From assembly GCA_963764665.1 (NCBI GenBank), contig CAVXTL010000008.1, positions 62,001-126,000 on the forward strand: DNA of 64,000 nucleotides. The letters are read 5' to 3'. The notes beneath the pieces are model-generated. The model did no database searches and was not told where the DNA came from. It saw only the letters and a program-made list of their open reading frames with translations. This stretch comes from JACVRW01 sp963764665 (GTDB taxonomy: Bacteria; Actinomycetota; Thermoleophilia; Solirubrobacterales; Thermoleophilaceae). A program made the translations under genes and the position numbers. Below, piece after piece: positions 1 to 8,569 of this stretch (positions are counted from its first letter, which is position 1; each line of letters begins with the position of its first letter).

Positions 1-438
1 GGGAGCGGCGACTTCTCGCTCACGGGCCTGTTGCTCGCCGGGATGGTCATCGGGGCGCTGGGGGTGCTCGACGACGTGACGATCACGCAGGCATCCACGG
101 TGCTGGCCCTGCGCGACGCGAACCCGTCGCTCCGGCTCCGCGAGCTGGTGTCGCGCGCCATGCGCGTGGGGCGCGACCACGTGAGCGCGGCCGTGAACAC
201 GCTGGTGCTCGCCTACGTGGGGGCGGCTCTGCCCGTGCTCCTGATCTTCGGCGCAGCCGACCTGACCCCCGGCCAGGTGGTGAACCTGGAGCTGGTGGCC
301 AAGGAGATCGTGAGCACGCTGGTGGGCTCGATAGGCCTGATCGCCGCGGTTCCGATCACCACCGTGCTGGCGGCAGCGCTCGCGCTGGCCGCGCCCCCCG
401 GACCGGTCGAGGAGGGCGTGCCGCTGCACGCGCATTGA
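1..438 (+). CDS. YibE/F family membrane protein, 3' part
   Basis: The reading frame is open from the first base of the window, so the start lies upstream. The visible 145 residues contain the motif GVLDDVTITQAS and several hydrophobic segments separated by a short loop, as in the C-terminal half of YibE/F proteins, which are multi-pass inner-membrane proteins of unknown transport role. The protein ends in a short hydrophilic tail (GPVEEGVPLHAH). The family call rests on the DDVTITQ-type motif and membrane pattern; the function of the family itself is not established. Confidence 0.8.
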   Translation, partial: GSGDFSLTGLLLAGMVIGALGVLDDVTITQASTVLALRDANPSLRLRELVSRAMRVGRDHVSAAVNTLVLAYVGAALPVLLIFGAADLTPGQVVNLELVAKEIVSTLVGSIGLIAAVPITTVLAAALALAAPPGPVEEGVPLHAH

Positions 439-464
439 CGGAGCTAGTTGCCGTAGCCCGGGCC

Positions 465-2192
465 CTAGAAGGGCCGGAACCGGCCCAGCCGCTTGATCGA
501 GCAGTTGGCGTTGCGGTCGCAGACAGCGGTTGCGATCGCGTTCGTCTGGCTGCCCTTGAGGCGCACGAGGTGGTTGATCGGCCGGTTCCGGCGCAGCGCC
601 ACGTCGAAGCTCTTGCCGCCGTCGCGCGACAAGAGGATCGAGTACCTCACCTTCCCGGCCAGCTCGCGGCCGGCGCGGGTGCGATCGCGTGCGCGCCCGA
701 CGTGTACCGCGACGCTCGTGCCGTCGCGCCGATGCGCGCTGCCGCGCTTCGGGGGCGCGGTCAGGTCGTAGACGCGGGCCAGGGCCACCGCCGCGCCCCC
801 GTCCACCACGCCGGCGCCGATGTACTCGTTCCACGACTTACTGCCCACGGTCTGGCGTGCGGTCCGCGTGAGCACGTGGGCCACCTGCTCGGACGCGAGC
901 CGCGGCTGCACCTGCCAGACCAGCGCGGCCAGCCCGGAGACGATCGGGGCCGCGAAGCTGGTGCCCTCGCCATATCCGAAGCGCACGGCTCCCTGTGAGA
1001 ACAGCCGCGAGCAGGACAGTGGATCGTCCCATTCCTCGGCTCCGCCGGCCGGCAGGATGGAGAACACGCCGAGCTCGCATCCCGAGGAGCCGGCGCCGGG
1101 CGCGGCGATGCTCACGTAGTCGTTGTGGTTCGCGAAGGTCGTGCGCCCGCCGCCCGGCACGGTGGCGCTGACCGACAGGCCCACGCCGCGGCGGCCGCGC
1201 GGGCCGCCGATCGCGGCGGCGGGGAACTCGAGCGGGTTTCCGCTCTGCCCGTTGTTGCCCGACGCGGCCACGGGGAGCACGTCGTTGTAGAAGGCGGTCT
1301 CGAGCGCGCGCGCCTGGCTCAGCGAGAACCCCGGGCCGGCCAGGCTGAGGTTCATCACGTCGGCGCCGCGGGCCACCGCGGCCTCGATCGAGCGCGCCAG
1401 CGCCCGCAGCGTGAGAGCACCGGTCCGCGAGGCGCGGATCACCAGCAGGCGGGTGTTGCCCGCCACGCCCTTGCCGCCGATGCCGTTGCCGTCCACGGCG
1501 GCGATCAGCCCGGCCACGAACGTGCCGTGGCCGGCGTGGTCGGTCACGCCGGCACGTCGCGAGTAGATGTCGTACGTGCGCGCGATCCGGCCCACAAGCT
1601 CCGGGTGGCGCACGTCCACGCCGGTGTCCACCACGGCCACGAGCCGCCGCGAGCCGCCGCCGGCGGCGGCCAGGGCCGCGGCGGCGCCCACCTCGTCGTA
1701 GGCCCACGTGTACTTGATGCCCGAGCCCCCGGGCGTCACGTCGACCGTGTCGAAGGGATCCGCGGCCACGCGCAGCTTGCGGTCCCGCTCCACGTAGGCA
1801 ACCCGCGGGTCTGCCCCGAGGGAGCGCGCCAGAGCACTTCCCGACGGGACGGTGGCGGCGAGCACGCCGCTCAGCCCGAACACCTCCGGTCGCGCCCCGA
1901 GACGGTCGAGCGCGCGGGCGAGCGAGGGCACCGCGGCATGGGTGCGCGCGCCCACGAGCACCCGCACGGGACCCTCGGTCCGGGCGATGGCAGACAGCTC
2001 GCCGACGGAAGCCGCGGACACTTCGCGGGAGCCTGAAAGCGGAAGCGGGAGCCCTCCGTTCCCGGAGGCCCCGGCGTCGAGGCGGGCCAGGTCCCGCAGC
2101 GCCGCGTGGTCCACCACGTCGCTCAGGGCCTCGGCGGGAACGGCCGCCACGAATGCCGCGCAGAGGAAGGTGTATAGGAGGGCTCTGCGCAT
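465..2192 (-). CDS. Secreted S8 (subtilisin) family serine peptidase
   Basis: Subtilase of about 575 residues. From the chosen ATG it has a signal peptide (MRRALLYTFLCAAFVAAVPAEA), then an N-terminal region with an inhibitor-like fold (about residues 55-135). The catalytic triad is intact: Asp in VAVVDTGVD (about residue 188), His in HAGHGTFVAGL (about 222) and Ser in GTSFAAPIVSG (about 412). The C-terminal 110 residues form an extra domain ending in a Cys-containing stretch (CDRNANCSIKRLG). A longer frame is open to 2249, but the ATG at 2192 sits 7 nt after a TACCAT -10 box and begins exactly at the signal peptide. Secreted endopeptidase; substrate unknown. Divergent from lgt. Confidence 0.9.
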   Translation of the reverse strand: MRRALLYTFLCAAFVAAVPAEALSDVVDHAALRDLARLDAGASGNGGLPLPLSGSREVSAASVGELSAIARTEGPVRVLVGARTHAAVPSLARALDRLGARPEVFGLSGVLAATVPSGSALARSLGADPRVAYVERDRKLRVAADPFDTVDVTPGGSGIKYTWAYDEVGAAAALAAAGGGSRRLVAVVDTGVDVRHPELVGRIARTYDIYSRRAGVTDHAGHGTFVAGLIAAVDGNGIGGKGVAGNTRLLVIRASRTGALTLRALARSIEAAVARGADVMNLSLAGPGFSLSQARALETAFYNDVLPVAASGNNGQSGNPLEFPAAAIGGPRGRRGVGLSVSATVPGGGRTTFANHNDYVSIAAPGAGSSGCELGVFSILPAGGAEEWDDPLSCSRLFSQGAVRFGYGEGTSFAAPIVSGLAALVWQVQPRLASEQVAHVLTRTARQTVGSKSWNEYIGAGVVDGGAAVALARVYDLTAPPKRGSAHRRDGTSVAVHVGRARDRTRAGRELAGKVRYSILLSRDGGKSFDVALRRNRPINHLVRLKGSQTNAIATAVCDRNANCSIKRLGRFRPF

Positions 2193-2199
2193 CCGGTTG

Positions 2200-2221
2200 A
2201 TGGTAAGGGTGACGCTAGGGT
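2200..2221. promoter_or_regulatory. Back-to-back leaderless promoters of the subtilase and lgt
   Basis: On the minus strand TACCAT (2205-2200) lies 7 nt before the subtilase ATG. On the plus strand TAGGGT (2216-2221) lies 8 nt before the lgt GTG at 2230. Both fit TANNNT -10 boxes with the start codon at or next to the transcription start, so both mRNAs are probably leaderless. Sequence-based inference. Confidence 0.5.
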
Positions 2222-2229
2222 GCGTCGCG

Positions 2230-2982
2230 GTGCTACCCGAGATCGACATCGGTCCGCTCGAGCTCCAGACCTTCGGGATCGCCTTCGCACTCTCCTTTGT
2301 TGCGTCTGGGCTAACGATGGCGCGGCGGCTGAAGGAAACCGGTCAGCCGGTGGACTGGGTCTACGAGATGGTCTTCGCGGCGCTGATCGGCGGGCTCGTG
2401 GGCTCGCGGATCGACTACCTCATCCAGAACTGGGACCAGGTGTCCGACGACCTCCTGGGGAACATCTTCTCCGGCTCCGGCCTGGTGTTCTTCGGCGGGC
2501 TCTTCGGCGGCGCAGTGGGCGTGATCATCTGGGCGCTCCGGCGCGGAGTGCTCAGCTGGGAGCTGGCCGACTCGGCGACCGTGCCGATCGCGATCGGATA
2601 CGTGGTCGGCCGCGTGGGCTGCCAGCTCTCGGGCGACGGGGACTACGGCACAGAATCGGACCTGCCCTGGGCGATGGCGTATCCCGACGGCACCGTGCCC
2701 ACCACCGACGAGGTGCATCCCACCCCGATCTACGAGACCTTCGCCATGGGGATCGCCACGCTGGTGCTCTGGCACCTCCGCGACCGCTTCGCTCCCGGGG
2801 TGCTGTTCGGCATCTATCTCGTGATCGTCGGGGTGGAGCGGTTCCTGATCGAGATCATCAGGCGCAACGACTCGGTGGTGGCCGGACTGACCACCCCTCA
2901 GCTCGTGAGCGTGGCCGTGGCGGCGCTGGGCGCCGCGATCATCCTCACCCGCCGGGGCGCGCTGCGGCCCGCGGCGGCATAG
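2230..2982 (+). CDS. lgt: Prolipoprotein diacylglyceryl transferase (Lgt)
   Basis: Integral membrane enzyme that moves diacylglycerol from phosphatidylglycerol to the lipobox cysteine of prolipoproteins. About 250 residues with roughly seven hydrophobic segments. Family marks: the N-terminal PLELQTFGIAFALSF, the GSRIDYLI region, the signature stretch GRVGCQLSGDGDYG (a variant of GRIGNFINGE) and VHPTPIYETF near the catalytic loop. It is shorter and more divergent than the E. coli enzyme. I chose GTG 2230 because it follows a TAGGGT box by 8 nt and starts the conserved LPEIDIG sequence; ATG 2200 is an alternative. Its 3' end overlaps the convergent permease by 38 bp. Likely lipoprotein substrates lie nearby (27.6, 45.5 and 56.9 kb). 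Confidence 0.88.
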   Translation: MLPEIDIGPLELQTFGIAFALSFVASGLTMARRLKETGQPVDWVYEMVFAALIGGLVGSRIDYLIQNWDQVSDDLLGNIFSGSGLVFFGGLFGGAVGVIIWALRRGVLSWELADSATVPIAIGYVVGRVGCQLSGDGDYGTESDLPWAMAYPDGTVPTTDEVHPTPIYETFAMGIATLVLWHLRDRFAPGVLFGIYLVIVGVERFLIEIIRRNDSVVAGLTTPQLVSVAVAALGAAIILTRRGALRPAAA

Positions 2983-3781
2983 CCAGGCTGCCGAGCGCCG
3001 CCGCCAGGCAGAGGGTGAGCGCCACCGTCGCGCCCGCGGCCACGTCCGCGTGGTGCGACACGTAGATCCCGATCACGCCGCCCGCCGCGCCCACGGCAGC
3101 GCCCCCGGCGATGGCATGGCCCGCGGAGCGGGTCCGGTGCCGCACCGCCAGGGCAGGCGCCACCAGCACGGCGAGGGAGAGCAGGGCCCCAAGGCCCTGC
3201 ACCGCCACCGCCACGGCGGCGGCCACCAGCCCGAGGAGCGCCAGGCGCACCAGCCGCGGCCTGAGGCCGAGCGCCGCTGCGCCCTCCCCGTCGAAGGCCA
3301 TGGCGGCGAGTGGCCGGTGAAGCACGAACAGGACCAGCGCGCCCGCGGAGGCGAGTACACCGGCGGCCACCAGGTCCGAGTCGCTCACGCCGAGCGGGTC
3401 CCCGAAGAGCAGCTCCTCGAGGCGCTGGGGCGAGTCGGGGGTGAGCGCGAGGAGCGCTCCGAGTCCCACCAGGCCGGTGACCACCACCCCCGTACCCGCC
3501 TCCGGGCCTATGCGCGGATCGCGCGCCGCCACGGCAATCAGCACGGCCGCCACGGCCACACCGCCGGCGGCCCCGAGCAGGAGCGGAGCGCCGGCCAGGG
3601 CGGCCAGCACGAGACCCGGGAGCAACCCGTGGGAGAGCGACTCGGCGGCGTAGCTGAGGCGCTCGACCACGACCCAGAAGCCCAGCCCGCCGCACACCGC
3701 ACCGAGCAGCGCCACCTCGAGCAGAGCGCGCCGGTCGATTCCGGAGCGAAGCGGATCGAGCAAGGGGTCGAGGAAGTCCAT
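2945..3781 (-). CDS. Zinc/manganese-type ABC transporter permease (second copy)
   Basis: About 278 residues, almost all in hydrophobic segments; ABC-3 (ZnuB/MntB) family. The motif ERLSYAAESLSHGLLPG near the N-terminus matches the conserved loop with S-H-x-x-L/F-P-G that this family shares. The start ATG at 3781 is 2 bp downstream of the ATPase stop, so it is the last gene of a three-gene transporter operon. Forms the membrane channel, probably as a heterodimer with the permease encoded at 4530-5363, since the two proteins differ clearly in sequence. Metal specificity is inferred from the Zur-like box ahead of the operon. Confidence 0.87.
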   Translation of the reverse strand: MDFLDPLLDPLRSGIDRRALLEVALLGAVCGGLGFWVVVERLSYAAESLSHGLLPGLVLAALAGAPLLLGAAGGVAVAAVLIAVAARDPRIGPEAGTGVVVTGLVGLGALLALTPDSPQRLEELLFGDPLGVSDSDLVAAGVLASAGALVLFVLHRPLAAMAFDGEGAAALGLRPRLVRLALLGLVAAAVAVAVQGLGALLSLAVLVAPALAVRHRTRSAGHAIAGGAAVGAAGGVIGIYVSHHADVAAGATVALTLCLAAALGSLAMPPRAAARPGG

Positions 3782-3783
3782 TG

Positions 3784-4533
3784 TCAGTGGTGGTGGTGCT
3801 GGACGGTCGCGATGCGGCTCGGGCCGGCGTCGTCGAGCACGATCAGCTCCTGGCCGTAGGTGGCCTCGAGCGTCTCGCGGCCGAGCACCTCGCCGGGCGG
3901 GCCGAACGCCACCTGGCGGCCGTTGAGGCACAGCACGCGGTCGAAGGTCCGGGCGCTGCCCACGTCATGGGTGGACACGAGCAACGTGCGGCCCTCGCCG
4001 CGCAGGGCCCGGAAGACCGAGGAGATCAGCTCCGCGCTGGCCGGATCCACGCCCGACAGCGGCTCGTCGAGCAGCAGCACCTGCGCGTCCTGCACCAGCG
4101 ACCTGGCAAGCAGCGCCCGCCGGCGCTCGCCCCCCGACAGCTCGCCGAACGGGACCCGGGAGCGGTCCGCGAGGCCCACGCGGGCCAGCGCCAGCTCGGC
4201 GCGCTCGCGCGCCTCGCGGCGCGGCGGTCGCCACCAGGCTGCCGACGCCAGGGTGCCCATGAGCGCCACGTCCACCGCGCTCACGGGAAAGTCGAGCCGA
4301 GTTCGCTCCGTCTGGGCCAGGTACGCCGGCCGGCCGGCCACCCGCAGCGTTCCGGCCGCCGGGCGCAGCTCGCCGAGCAGCGCCCTGAACAGGGTGGTCT
4401 TGCCGCCCCCGTTCGGGCCGAGCACGCAGATCGACTGCCCGGCCTCGGCGGCGAAGGTCACCTCGCGCAGCGCCGGGGCGCCGGGGCCATATCCCACCGC
4501 CAGGGCCTCGACCGCGACGAGTGGGCCGCTCAT
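3784..4533 (-). CDS. Metal ABC transporter ATP-binding protein with His-rich end
   Basis: 249-residue ATPase of a ZnuC-type importer. Walker A LGPNGGGKTT (about residues 37-46), Q-loop in AYLAQTERTR, ABC signature LSGGERRR, Walker B VLLLDEP and the H-loop VSTHDVG are all present. The protein ends in ATVQHHHH: four consecutive histidines at the extreme C-terminus, which is unusual and could bind the transported metal. It overlaps the upstream permease by 4 bp (translational coupling). No periplasmic metal-binding protein gene (ZnuA) is in this cluster, so it must be encoded elsewhere or be absent. Confidence 0.9.
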   Translation of the reverse strand: MSGPLVAVEALAVGYGPGAPALREVTFAAEAGQSICVLGPNGGGKTTLFRALLGELRPAAGTLRVAGRPAYLAQTERTRLDFPVSAVDVALMGTLASAAWWRPPRREARERAELALARVGLADRSRVPFGELSGGERRRALLARSLVQDAQVLLLDEPLSGVDPASAELISSVFRALRGEGRTLLVSTHDVGSARTFDRVLCLNGRQVAFGPPGEVLGRETLEATYGQELIVLDDAGPSRIATVQHHHH

Positions 4534-5363
4534 GGCGTCACCACGGCGGGCCGGCGGCTGTTCAGGCCCGTCGCGACCGCCAGGACGCCGTACACGGTTG
4601 CGCCGAGCACGGCTATCGGCGGTCCGGGCGGCGCGTCGAGCCAGTAGGCGAGGTAGAGGCCGGCGCTCGCCTCGGCCACGGCGAGCGCCACAGCCCAGGC
4701 GATCAGCGACGGCACGCTGCGCGCGATCAGGCGCGCGGCGGATGCGGGCAGCACGAACAGGGCCCCCACGAGCAGCGCGCCCACGGCCGGGATCGCGGCC
4801 ACGGCGCCGAGCGCCACCAGGCCGAGCAGGGCGAGGTCCACGCGCCTGGCCGGCAGCCCGAGCGAGGGGGCGGACTCCGGGTCGAACCCGATCGCGGTCC
4901 AGGCGCGTCCGAGCGTGAGGCTCGCGGCCAGCGCCACGAGGGCGCAGGCGCCCGCCAGGACGAGGTCGGATCGGTCCAGGCCGAGGAGGGTGCCGAACAG
5001 CAGCCGGTCCACGCTGGCTCCCGACTCGAACACGTCGCTGGCCAGCACCACGCCCACGCCGAGGGCGGCCACGAGCAGCAGGGCGGTGGCGGCCTCGGAC
5101 TCCCGGCCGGCCCTGCGCGCGCCCCCCACGCCGCCGGCGTAGCCGAGCGCCACCGCCAGTGCGAGGAGCGAGGCGCTCACGCCGGTCGCGTCAGCCGTCA
5201 CGAGCCCCGGGAATGTCGCCGATCCCACCGCGTGGGAGTAGAAGGCCAGCCGCCTGAGGACTATCCACGCTCCCACCAGCCCTCCGGCGACCCCGAGCAG
5301 CACCACCTCGATCAGCGCCTCGCGCAGGAACGGCAGCTCGAAGAGGTCCACCGGCGAGGGCAC
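4530..5363 (-). CDS. Zinc/manganese-type ABC transporter permease (first copy)
   Basis: 277 residues with about eight or nine hydrophobic segments, ABC-3 permease family; the loop RRLAFYSHAVGSATFPGLV is the family's conserved S-H-x-x-x-x-x-x-P-G region. First gene of the operon permease-ATPase-permease. The start is GTG; a TAGGCT -10 box lies 7 nt upstream (5376-5371 on the minus strand), so the message is probably leaderless. A perfect 6-1-6 palindrome of Fur/Zur type sits immediately upstream of that box, so metal-dependent repression is expected. Confidence 0.87.
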   Translation of the reverse strand: MPSPVDLFELPFLREALIEVVLLGVAGGLVGAWIVLRRLAFYSHAVGSATFPGLVTADATGVSASLLALAVALGYAGGVGGARRAGRESEAATALLLVAALGVGVVLASDVFESGASVDRLLFGTLLGLDRSDLVLAGACALVALAASLTLGRAWTAIGFDPESAPSLGLPARRVDLALLGLVALGAVAAIPAVGALLVGALFVLPASAARLIARSVPSLIAWAVALAVAEASAGLYLAYWLDAPPGPPIAVLGATVYGVLAVATGLNSRRPAVVTP

Positions 5364-5370
5364 CGCAAGG

Positions 5371-5392
5371 AGCCTAAACGAGAATCATTCTC
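5371..5392 (-). promoter_or_regulatory. Promoter with Zur/Fur-type operator for the metal ABC operon
   Basis: Positions 5380-5392 read GAGAATGATTCTC on the minus strand: a perfect 6-1-6 inverted repeat like the TGANAATNATTNTCA boxes of Fur-family repressors. Three bases downstream is the -10 box TAGGCT (5376-5371), then 7 nt to the GTG start. A repressor bound here would block RNA polymerase directly. The operator also covers the last codons and stop of the upstream hydrolase. Zur is favoured over Fur because the operon encodes a zinc-type importer. Confidence 0.72.
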
Positions 5393-6101
5393 AATACGGT
5401 GCGGGCTTCGCCGCCTTGCGCACGAACCGGCGCGACACCGCCTGGAGCTCCAGATCGTGCTGCAGCGAGCGGTGGTGCCCGCCCGGCAGCAGGAGCAGGC
5501 GCTTGGGCTCGTGGGCGGCCGCGAACAGCTGCTCGCTCACGGTGTAGGGCACCTGCTCGTCGCCGCGCGCGTGCAGGAGCAGCAGGCCGGTGTCGGGCCC
5601 CAGGTCCATCACCGCGCGGTACAGGTCGAGCGACTCGAGCCACCTCATGGTGGCCGGCACGTCGCAGCGAAAGCGCTCCGACCCGTCTGCCCGGAGCATC
5701 CTCAGCAGGACGTCCTCGGGCGCCGGGCAGATCGCCACCACGGCACAGAGCCCGGGGTCCTGGCCGGCCGCGTGGATGGCGGCGAATCCGCCCATGCTCG
5801 ATCCCCGCAGGGCCACCTGCGGCGCGTGACCACGGACGAGCGCGATCATCGCGAGCACGTCGTCGAAGGCGCCCGGGCCGAACTCGCCCTCGGAGCGCCC
5901 GTGGCCACGGGCATCGAACGCCAGCGCCGCCATCCCCTCATCCCGGCATCCGCGCGCGAAGTCGAAGTGACTCTCCTTCGCGGACCCCGCGCCCGGGAGG
6001 ATCACCACGCCGGTCTCGGGCTCCCCGTCCGGGAGGAAGAGGGCGTACGACAGGCCGTCGCTCATGCCCAGCTCGGGCGGGGCGGGCGGGCTGTGCTTCA
6101 T
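5391..6101 (-). CDS. Alpha/beta hydrolase (dienelactone hydrolase / BAAT-like)
   Basis: 236 residues with an alpha/beta hydrolase fold. Nucleophile elbow GSSMGG (about residue 100), acid residue in LLHARGDEQVP, and catalytic His in the GGHHRSLQHD loop. The oxyanion region is VVILPGAGSAKESHFD, and DARGHGRSEG is the usual loop after strand 4. No signal peptide, so cytoplasmic. Substrate unknown. It is divergent from lysA, with 14 bp between the two start codons, and its 3' end carries the operator of the metal transporter. Confidence 0.83.
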   Translation of the reverse strand: MKHSPPAPPELGMSDGLSYALFLPDGEPETGVVILPGAGSAKESHFDFARGCRDEGMAALAFDARGHGRSEGEFGPGAFDDVLAMIALVRGHAPQVALRGSSMGGFAAIHAAGQDPGLCAVVAICPAPEDVLLRMLRADGSERFRCDVPATMRWLESLDLYRAVMDLGPDTGLLLLHARGDEQVPYTVSEQLFAAAHEPKRLLLLPGGHHRSLQHDLELQAVSRRFVRKAAKPAPY

Positions 6102-6115
6102 AATCGCCGCCGATC

Positions 6116-7348
6116 ATGGCAGCCGTGGCCCTATCCCCCGTCTATCCGCTCGGCTCGCGGCTGAACGAGCACGGCAACCTCGAGGTCGGAGGATGCGATC
6201 TGGCCGACGTGGCACGCGAGTTCGGCACGCCGGCGTACGTGTACGCGGAGGACGACATGCGCGCCCGCGCCCATGCCTACGTGGAGGCGTTCGGCGCGCG
6301 CACGGACAGCTTCGAGGTCATCTACGCCGCCAAGGCGTTCCCGTGCACGGCGGCCTTCCGCCTCATGGCGGAGCAGGGGCTCTCCTGCGACGTGGCCTCC
6401 GCCGGCGAGCTCCACCTCGCGCTCGCGGGCGGCTTCGACCCCGCGCGGGTCTACATGCACGGCAACAACAAGACCCAGGAGGAGCTCGACTACGCGCGCG
6501 AGCGCGGCGTGGGGCACACCGTCGTCGACTCTTTCGACGAGATCGACCGCCTTGAGGGCAGCGGGCAACGCGTGCTCGTCAGGGTGACCCCCGGGATCAA
6601 GGCCAGCACCCACTCGTACATCCAGACGGGGCAGGCCGACTCCAAGTTCGGCTTCCCGCTCGCCGACGTGCCGCGGGCGGTCGAGCGCTGCGCGGAGGCC
6701 GGCCTCGAGCTGCGCGGGCTGCACGCGCACATCGGCTCCCAGGTGTTCGAGCTCGAGGCGTTCGAGGCGGTCGCCGACGTGCTGCGCGGGCTCGGCGACT
6801 GGCCGCTCCTCAACCTCGGGGGCGGTCTCGGGATCGCCTACACGGCCGACGACGAGCCGCCGAGCATCGAGTCCTACGTGGAGGCGCTCCTGCGCCACGT
6901 GCCGCAGGGCGTGAAGGTGCTCTGCGAGCCGGGCCGCTCGCTGGTGGGGAACGCCGGCGTGACCGTCTACACGGTGGGCACCGTCAAGCGCGTGCCCGGC
7001 GTGCGCACCTGGGCGGCGGTGGACGGAGGCATGTCGGACAACCTGCGCCCGATGCTCTACGACGCCCGCTACGAGGCCGAGATCGTCGGCCGCTTCGGCG
7101 GCCGCGAGGTGTGCACGGTGGCGGGCATGCACTGCGAGTCGGGCGATGTGCTCGTGCGCGACGTGCCGCTCGACGATCCGCGCCCGGGGGACCTGCTCGT
7201 TATTCCCGCCACAGGCGCCTACGGCTACTCGATGGCCAACAACTACAACGCCGTTCGCCGGCCGCCGGTGGTCTTCTGCAAGGACGGCCACGCGCGCCTG
7301 GTGGTCCGGCGCGAGACCTTCGACGATCTGACGCTTCGTGACGTCTGA
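6116..7348 (+). CDS. lysA: Diaminopimelate decarboxylase
   Basis: Converts meso-diaminopimelate to L-lysine, the last step of lysine synthesis. 410 residues, fold-type III PLP enzyme. The PLP lysine is in VIYAAKAFP (about residue 80), the phosphate-binding Gly stretch is LNLGGGLGIAY, the substrate-binding CEPGRSLV and the catalytic MHCESGDVL (Cys-Glu-Ser) motif are intact, and ATGAYGYSMANNYN matches the C-terminal site. First gene of an aspartate-family operon; its 3' end overlaps hom by 11 bp, so lysine and threonine branches are co-transcribed. Confidence 0.95.
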   Translation: MAAVALSPVYPLGSRLNEHGNLEVGGCDLADVAREFGTPAYVYAEDDMRARAHAYVEAFGARTDSFEVIYAAKAFPCTAAFRLMAEQGLSCDVASAGELHLALAGGFDPARVYMHGNNKTQEELDYARERGVGHTVVDSFDEIDRLEGSGQRVLVRVTPGIKASTHSYIQTGQADSKFGFPLADVPRAVERCAEAGLELRGLHAHIGSQVFELEAFEAVADVLRGLGDWPLLNLGGGLGIAYTADDEPPSIESYVEALLRHVPQGVKVLCEPGRSLVGNAGVTVYTVGTVKRVPGVRTWAAVDGGMSDNLRPMLYDARYEAEIVGRFGGREVCTVAGMHCESGDVLVRDVPLDDPRPGDLLVIPATGAYGYSMANNYNAVRRPPVVFCKDGHARLVVRRETFDDLTLRDV

Positions 7349-8567
7349 CGGCCCGTTCCGGGTCGCGCTGCTCGGCCACGGCACGGTGGGCGCGGCCTTC
7401 CACGAGCTGATCGAGTCGCGCGCCGATGCCATCGAGGCCGAGGCCGGCAGGCGCCCCGAGGTCGTGGGCGTGCTCACGCGCAGCCGCGGGGACTTCGACG
7501 ACCTCCTCGAGCGGAGCGACCTGGTGGTCGAGCTGATGGGCGGCACCGATCCCGCGCGCGAGTACGTCCTGCGCGCGCTCGGAGCCGGGCGTCACGTGGT
7601 GACCGCCAACAAGCAACTGCTCTCGCAGTTCGGCGAGGAGATCTTCGACGCCGCGCGGGAGAACCAGGTCCAGCTCCGCTTCGAGGGCGCCGTGGCCGGG
7701 GTGGTGCCGGCGATCAGGGTCATGGCGGAGACGCTCGCGGCTGCGCATATCGAGCGCGTCCACGGGATCGTGAACGGCACCACCAACTACATCCTCACCG
7801 AGATGGCGCGCACCGGAGCCTCGTACGAGGAGGCGCTGCGCGAGGCACAGGAGCTGGGGTACGCGGAGGCCGACCCGACCGAGGACGTGACCGGCAAGGA
7901 CGCCGCCGCCAAGATGGCGATCCTCGCGCGGCTGGCCTTCAACACGGCGGTGCACCTGGACCAGGTGAGCTACGAGGGCATCGAGCAGATCACCGCGGAC
8001 GACATCGAGTACGCCAAGCAGCTCGGCCTCTCGCTCAAGCTGATCGGCTCCGCGGAGCGCATCGACAGCGGCATTGCGGTGCACGTGCACCCCGCCTTCT
8101 TGTACGCGGGGCACCCGCTGGCGTCGGTCAACGGCGCCTACAACGCGGTGACCATCGAGTCGCCCGCCATCACCGAGATCACGCTCTCGGGTCCCGGGGC
8201 CGGCGGTCCGCAGACGGCCTCGGCCGTGCTGGGCGACGTGATCTCGGCGATCATCCCGCCGCCGTCGCTGCCGCCGCCGGCGGTCACGCAGCCGATCGTG
8301 ACCGACGTGGCGTTCTCCTTCTACCTGCACCTAGAGGTGGCGGACCACCCGGGCGTGCTGGCCCAGGTGGCCGAGATCCTCGGTATGCAGGGCGTGTCGA
8401 TCAGGTCGGTGGTGCAGCACGGCCTGGGCGGCGACGCCCGGCTCGTGATGGTCATGCACCCCGTGCTCGAGTCGCGGTTCCGCGCGGCGGTGGACCTGAT
8501 CTCGCGACTCGGCTTCGTGCGCTCCCCGCCACGGGTCATCCGAGTGATCGAAGAGGTGTTCGAGTAG
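7338..8567 (+). CDS. hom: Homoserine dehydrogenase
   Basis: Reduces aspartate semialdehyde to homoserine with NAD(P)H, the branch point to threonine and methionine. 409 residues: N-terminal Rossmann domain with ALLGHGTVGAAF (about 10-21), VVTANKQLL, the substrate-binding region GIVNGTTNYIL and the signature AxADPTEDVTGKDAAAK, then a C-terminal ACT domain (about 330-409, HPGVLAQVAEILG) expected to bind threonine for feedback inhibition. Starts at GTG within the end of lysA and ends 2 bp before thrC, so translation is coupled. Confidence 0.95.
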   Translation: MTSDGPFRVALLGHGTVGAAFHELIESRADAIEAEAGRRPEVVGVLTRSRGDFDDLLERSDLVVELMGGTDPAREYVLRALGAGRHVVTANKQLLSQFGEEIFDAARENQVQLRFEGAVAGVVPAIRVMAETLAAAHIERVHGIVNGTTNYILTEMARTGASYEEALREAQELGYAEADPTEDVTGKDAAAKMAILARLAFNTAVHLDQVSYEGIEQITADDIEYAKQLGLSLKLIGSAERIDSGIAVHVHPAFLYAGHPLASVNGAYNAVTIESPAITEITLSGPGAGGPQTASAVLGDVISAIIPPPSLPPPAVTQPIVTDVAFSFYLHLEVADHPGVLAQVAEILGMQGVSIRSVVQHGLGGDARLVMVMHPVLESRFRAAVDLISRLGFVRSPPRVIRVIEEVFE

Positions 8568-8569
8568 CC

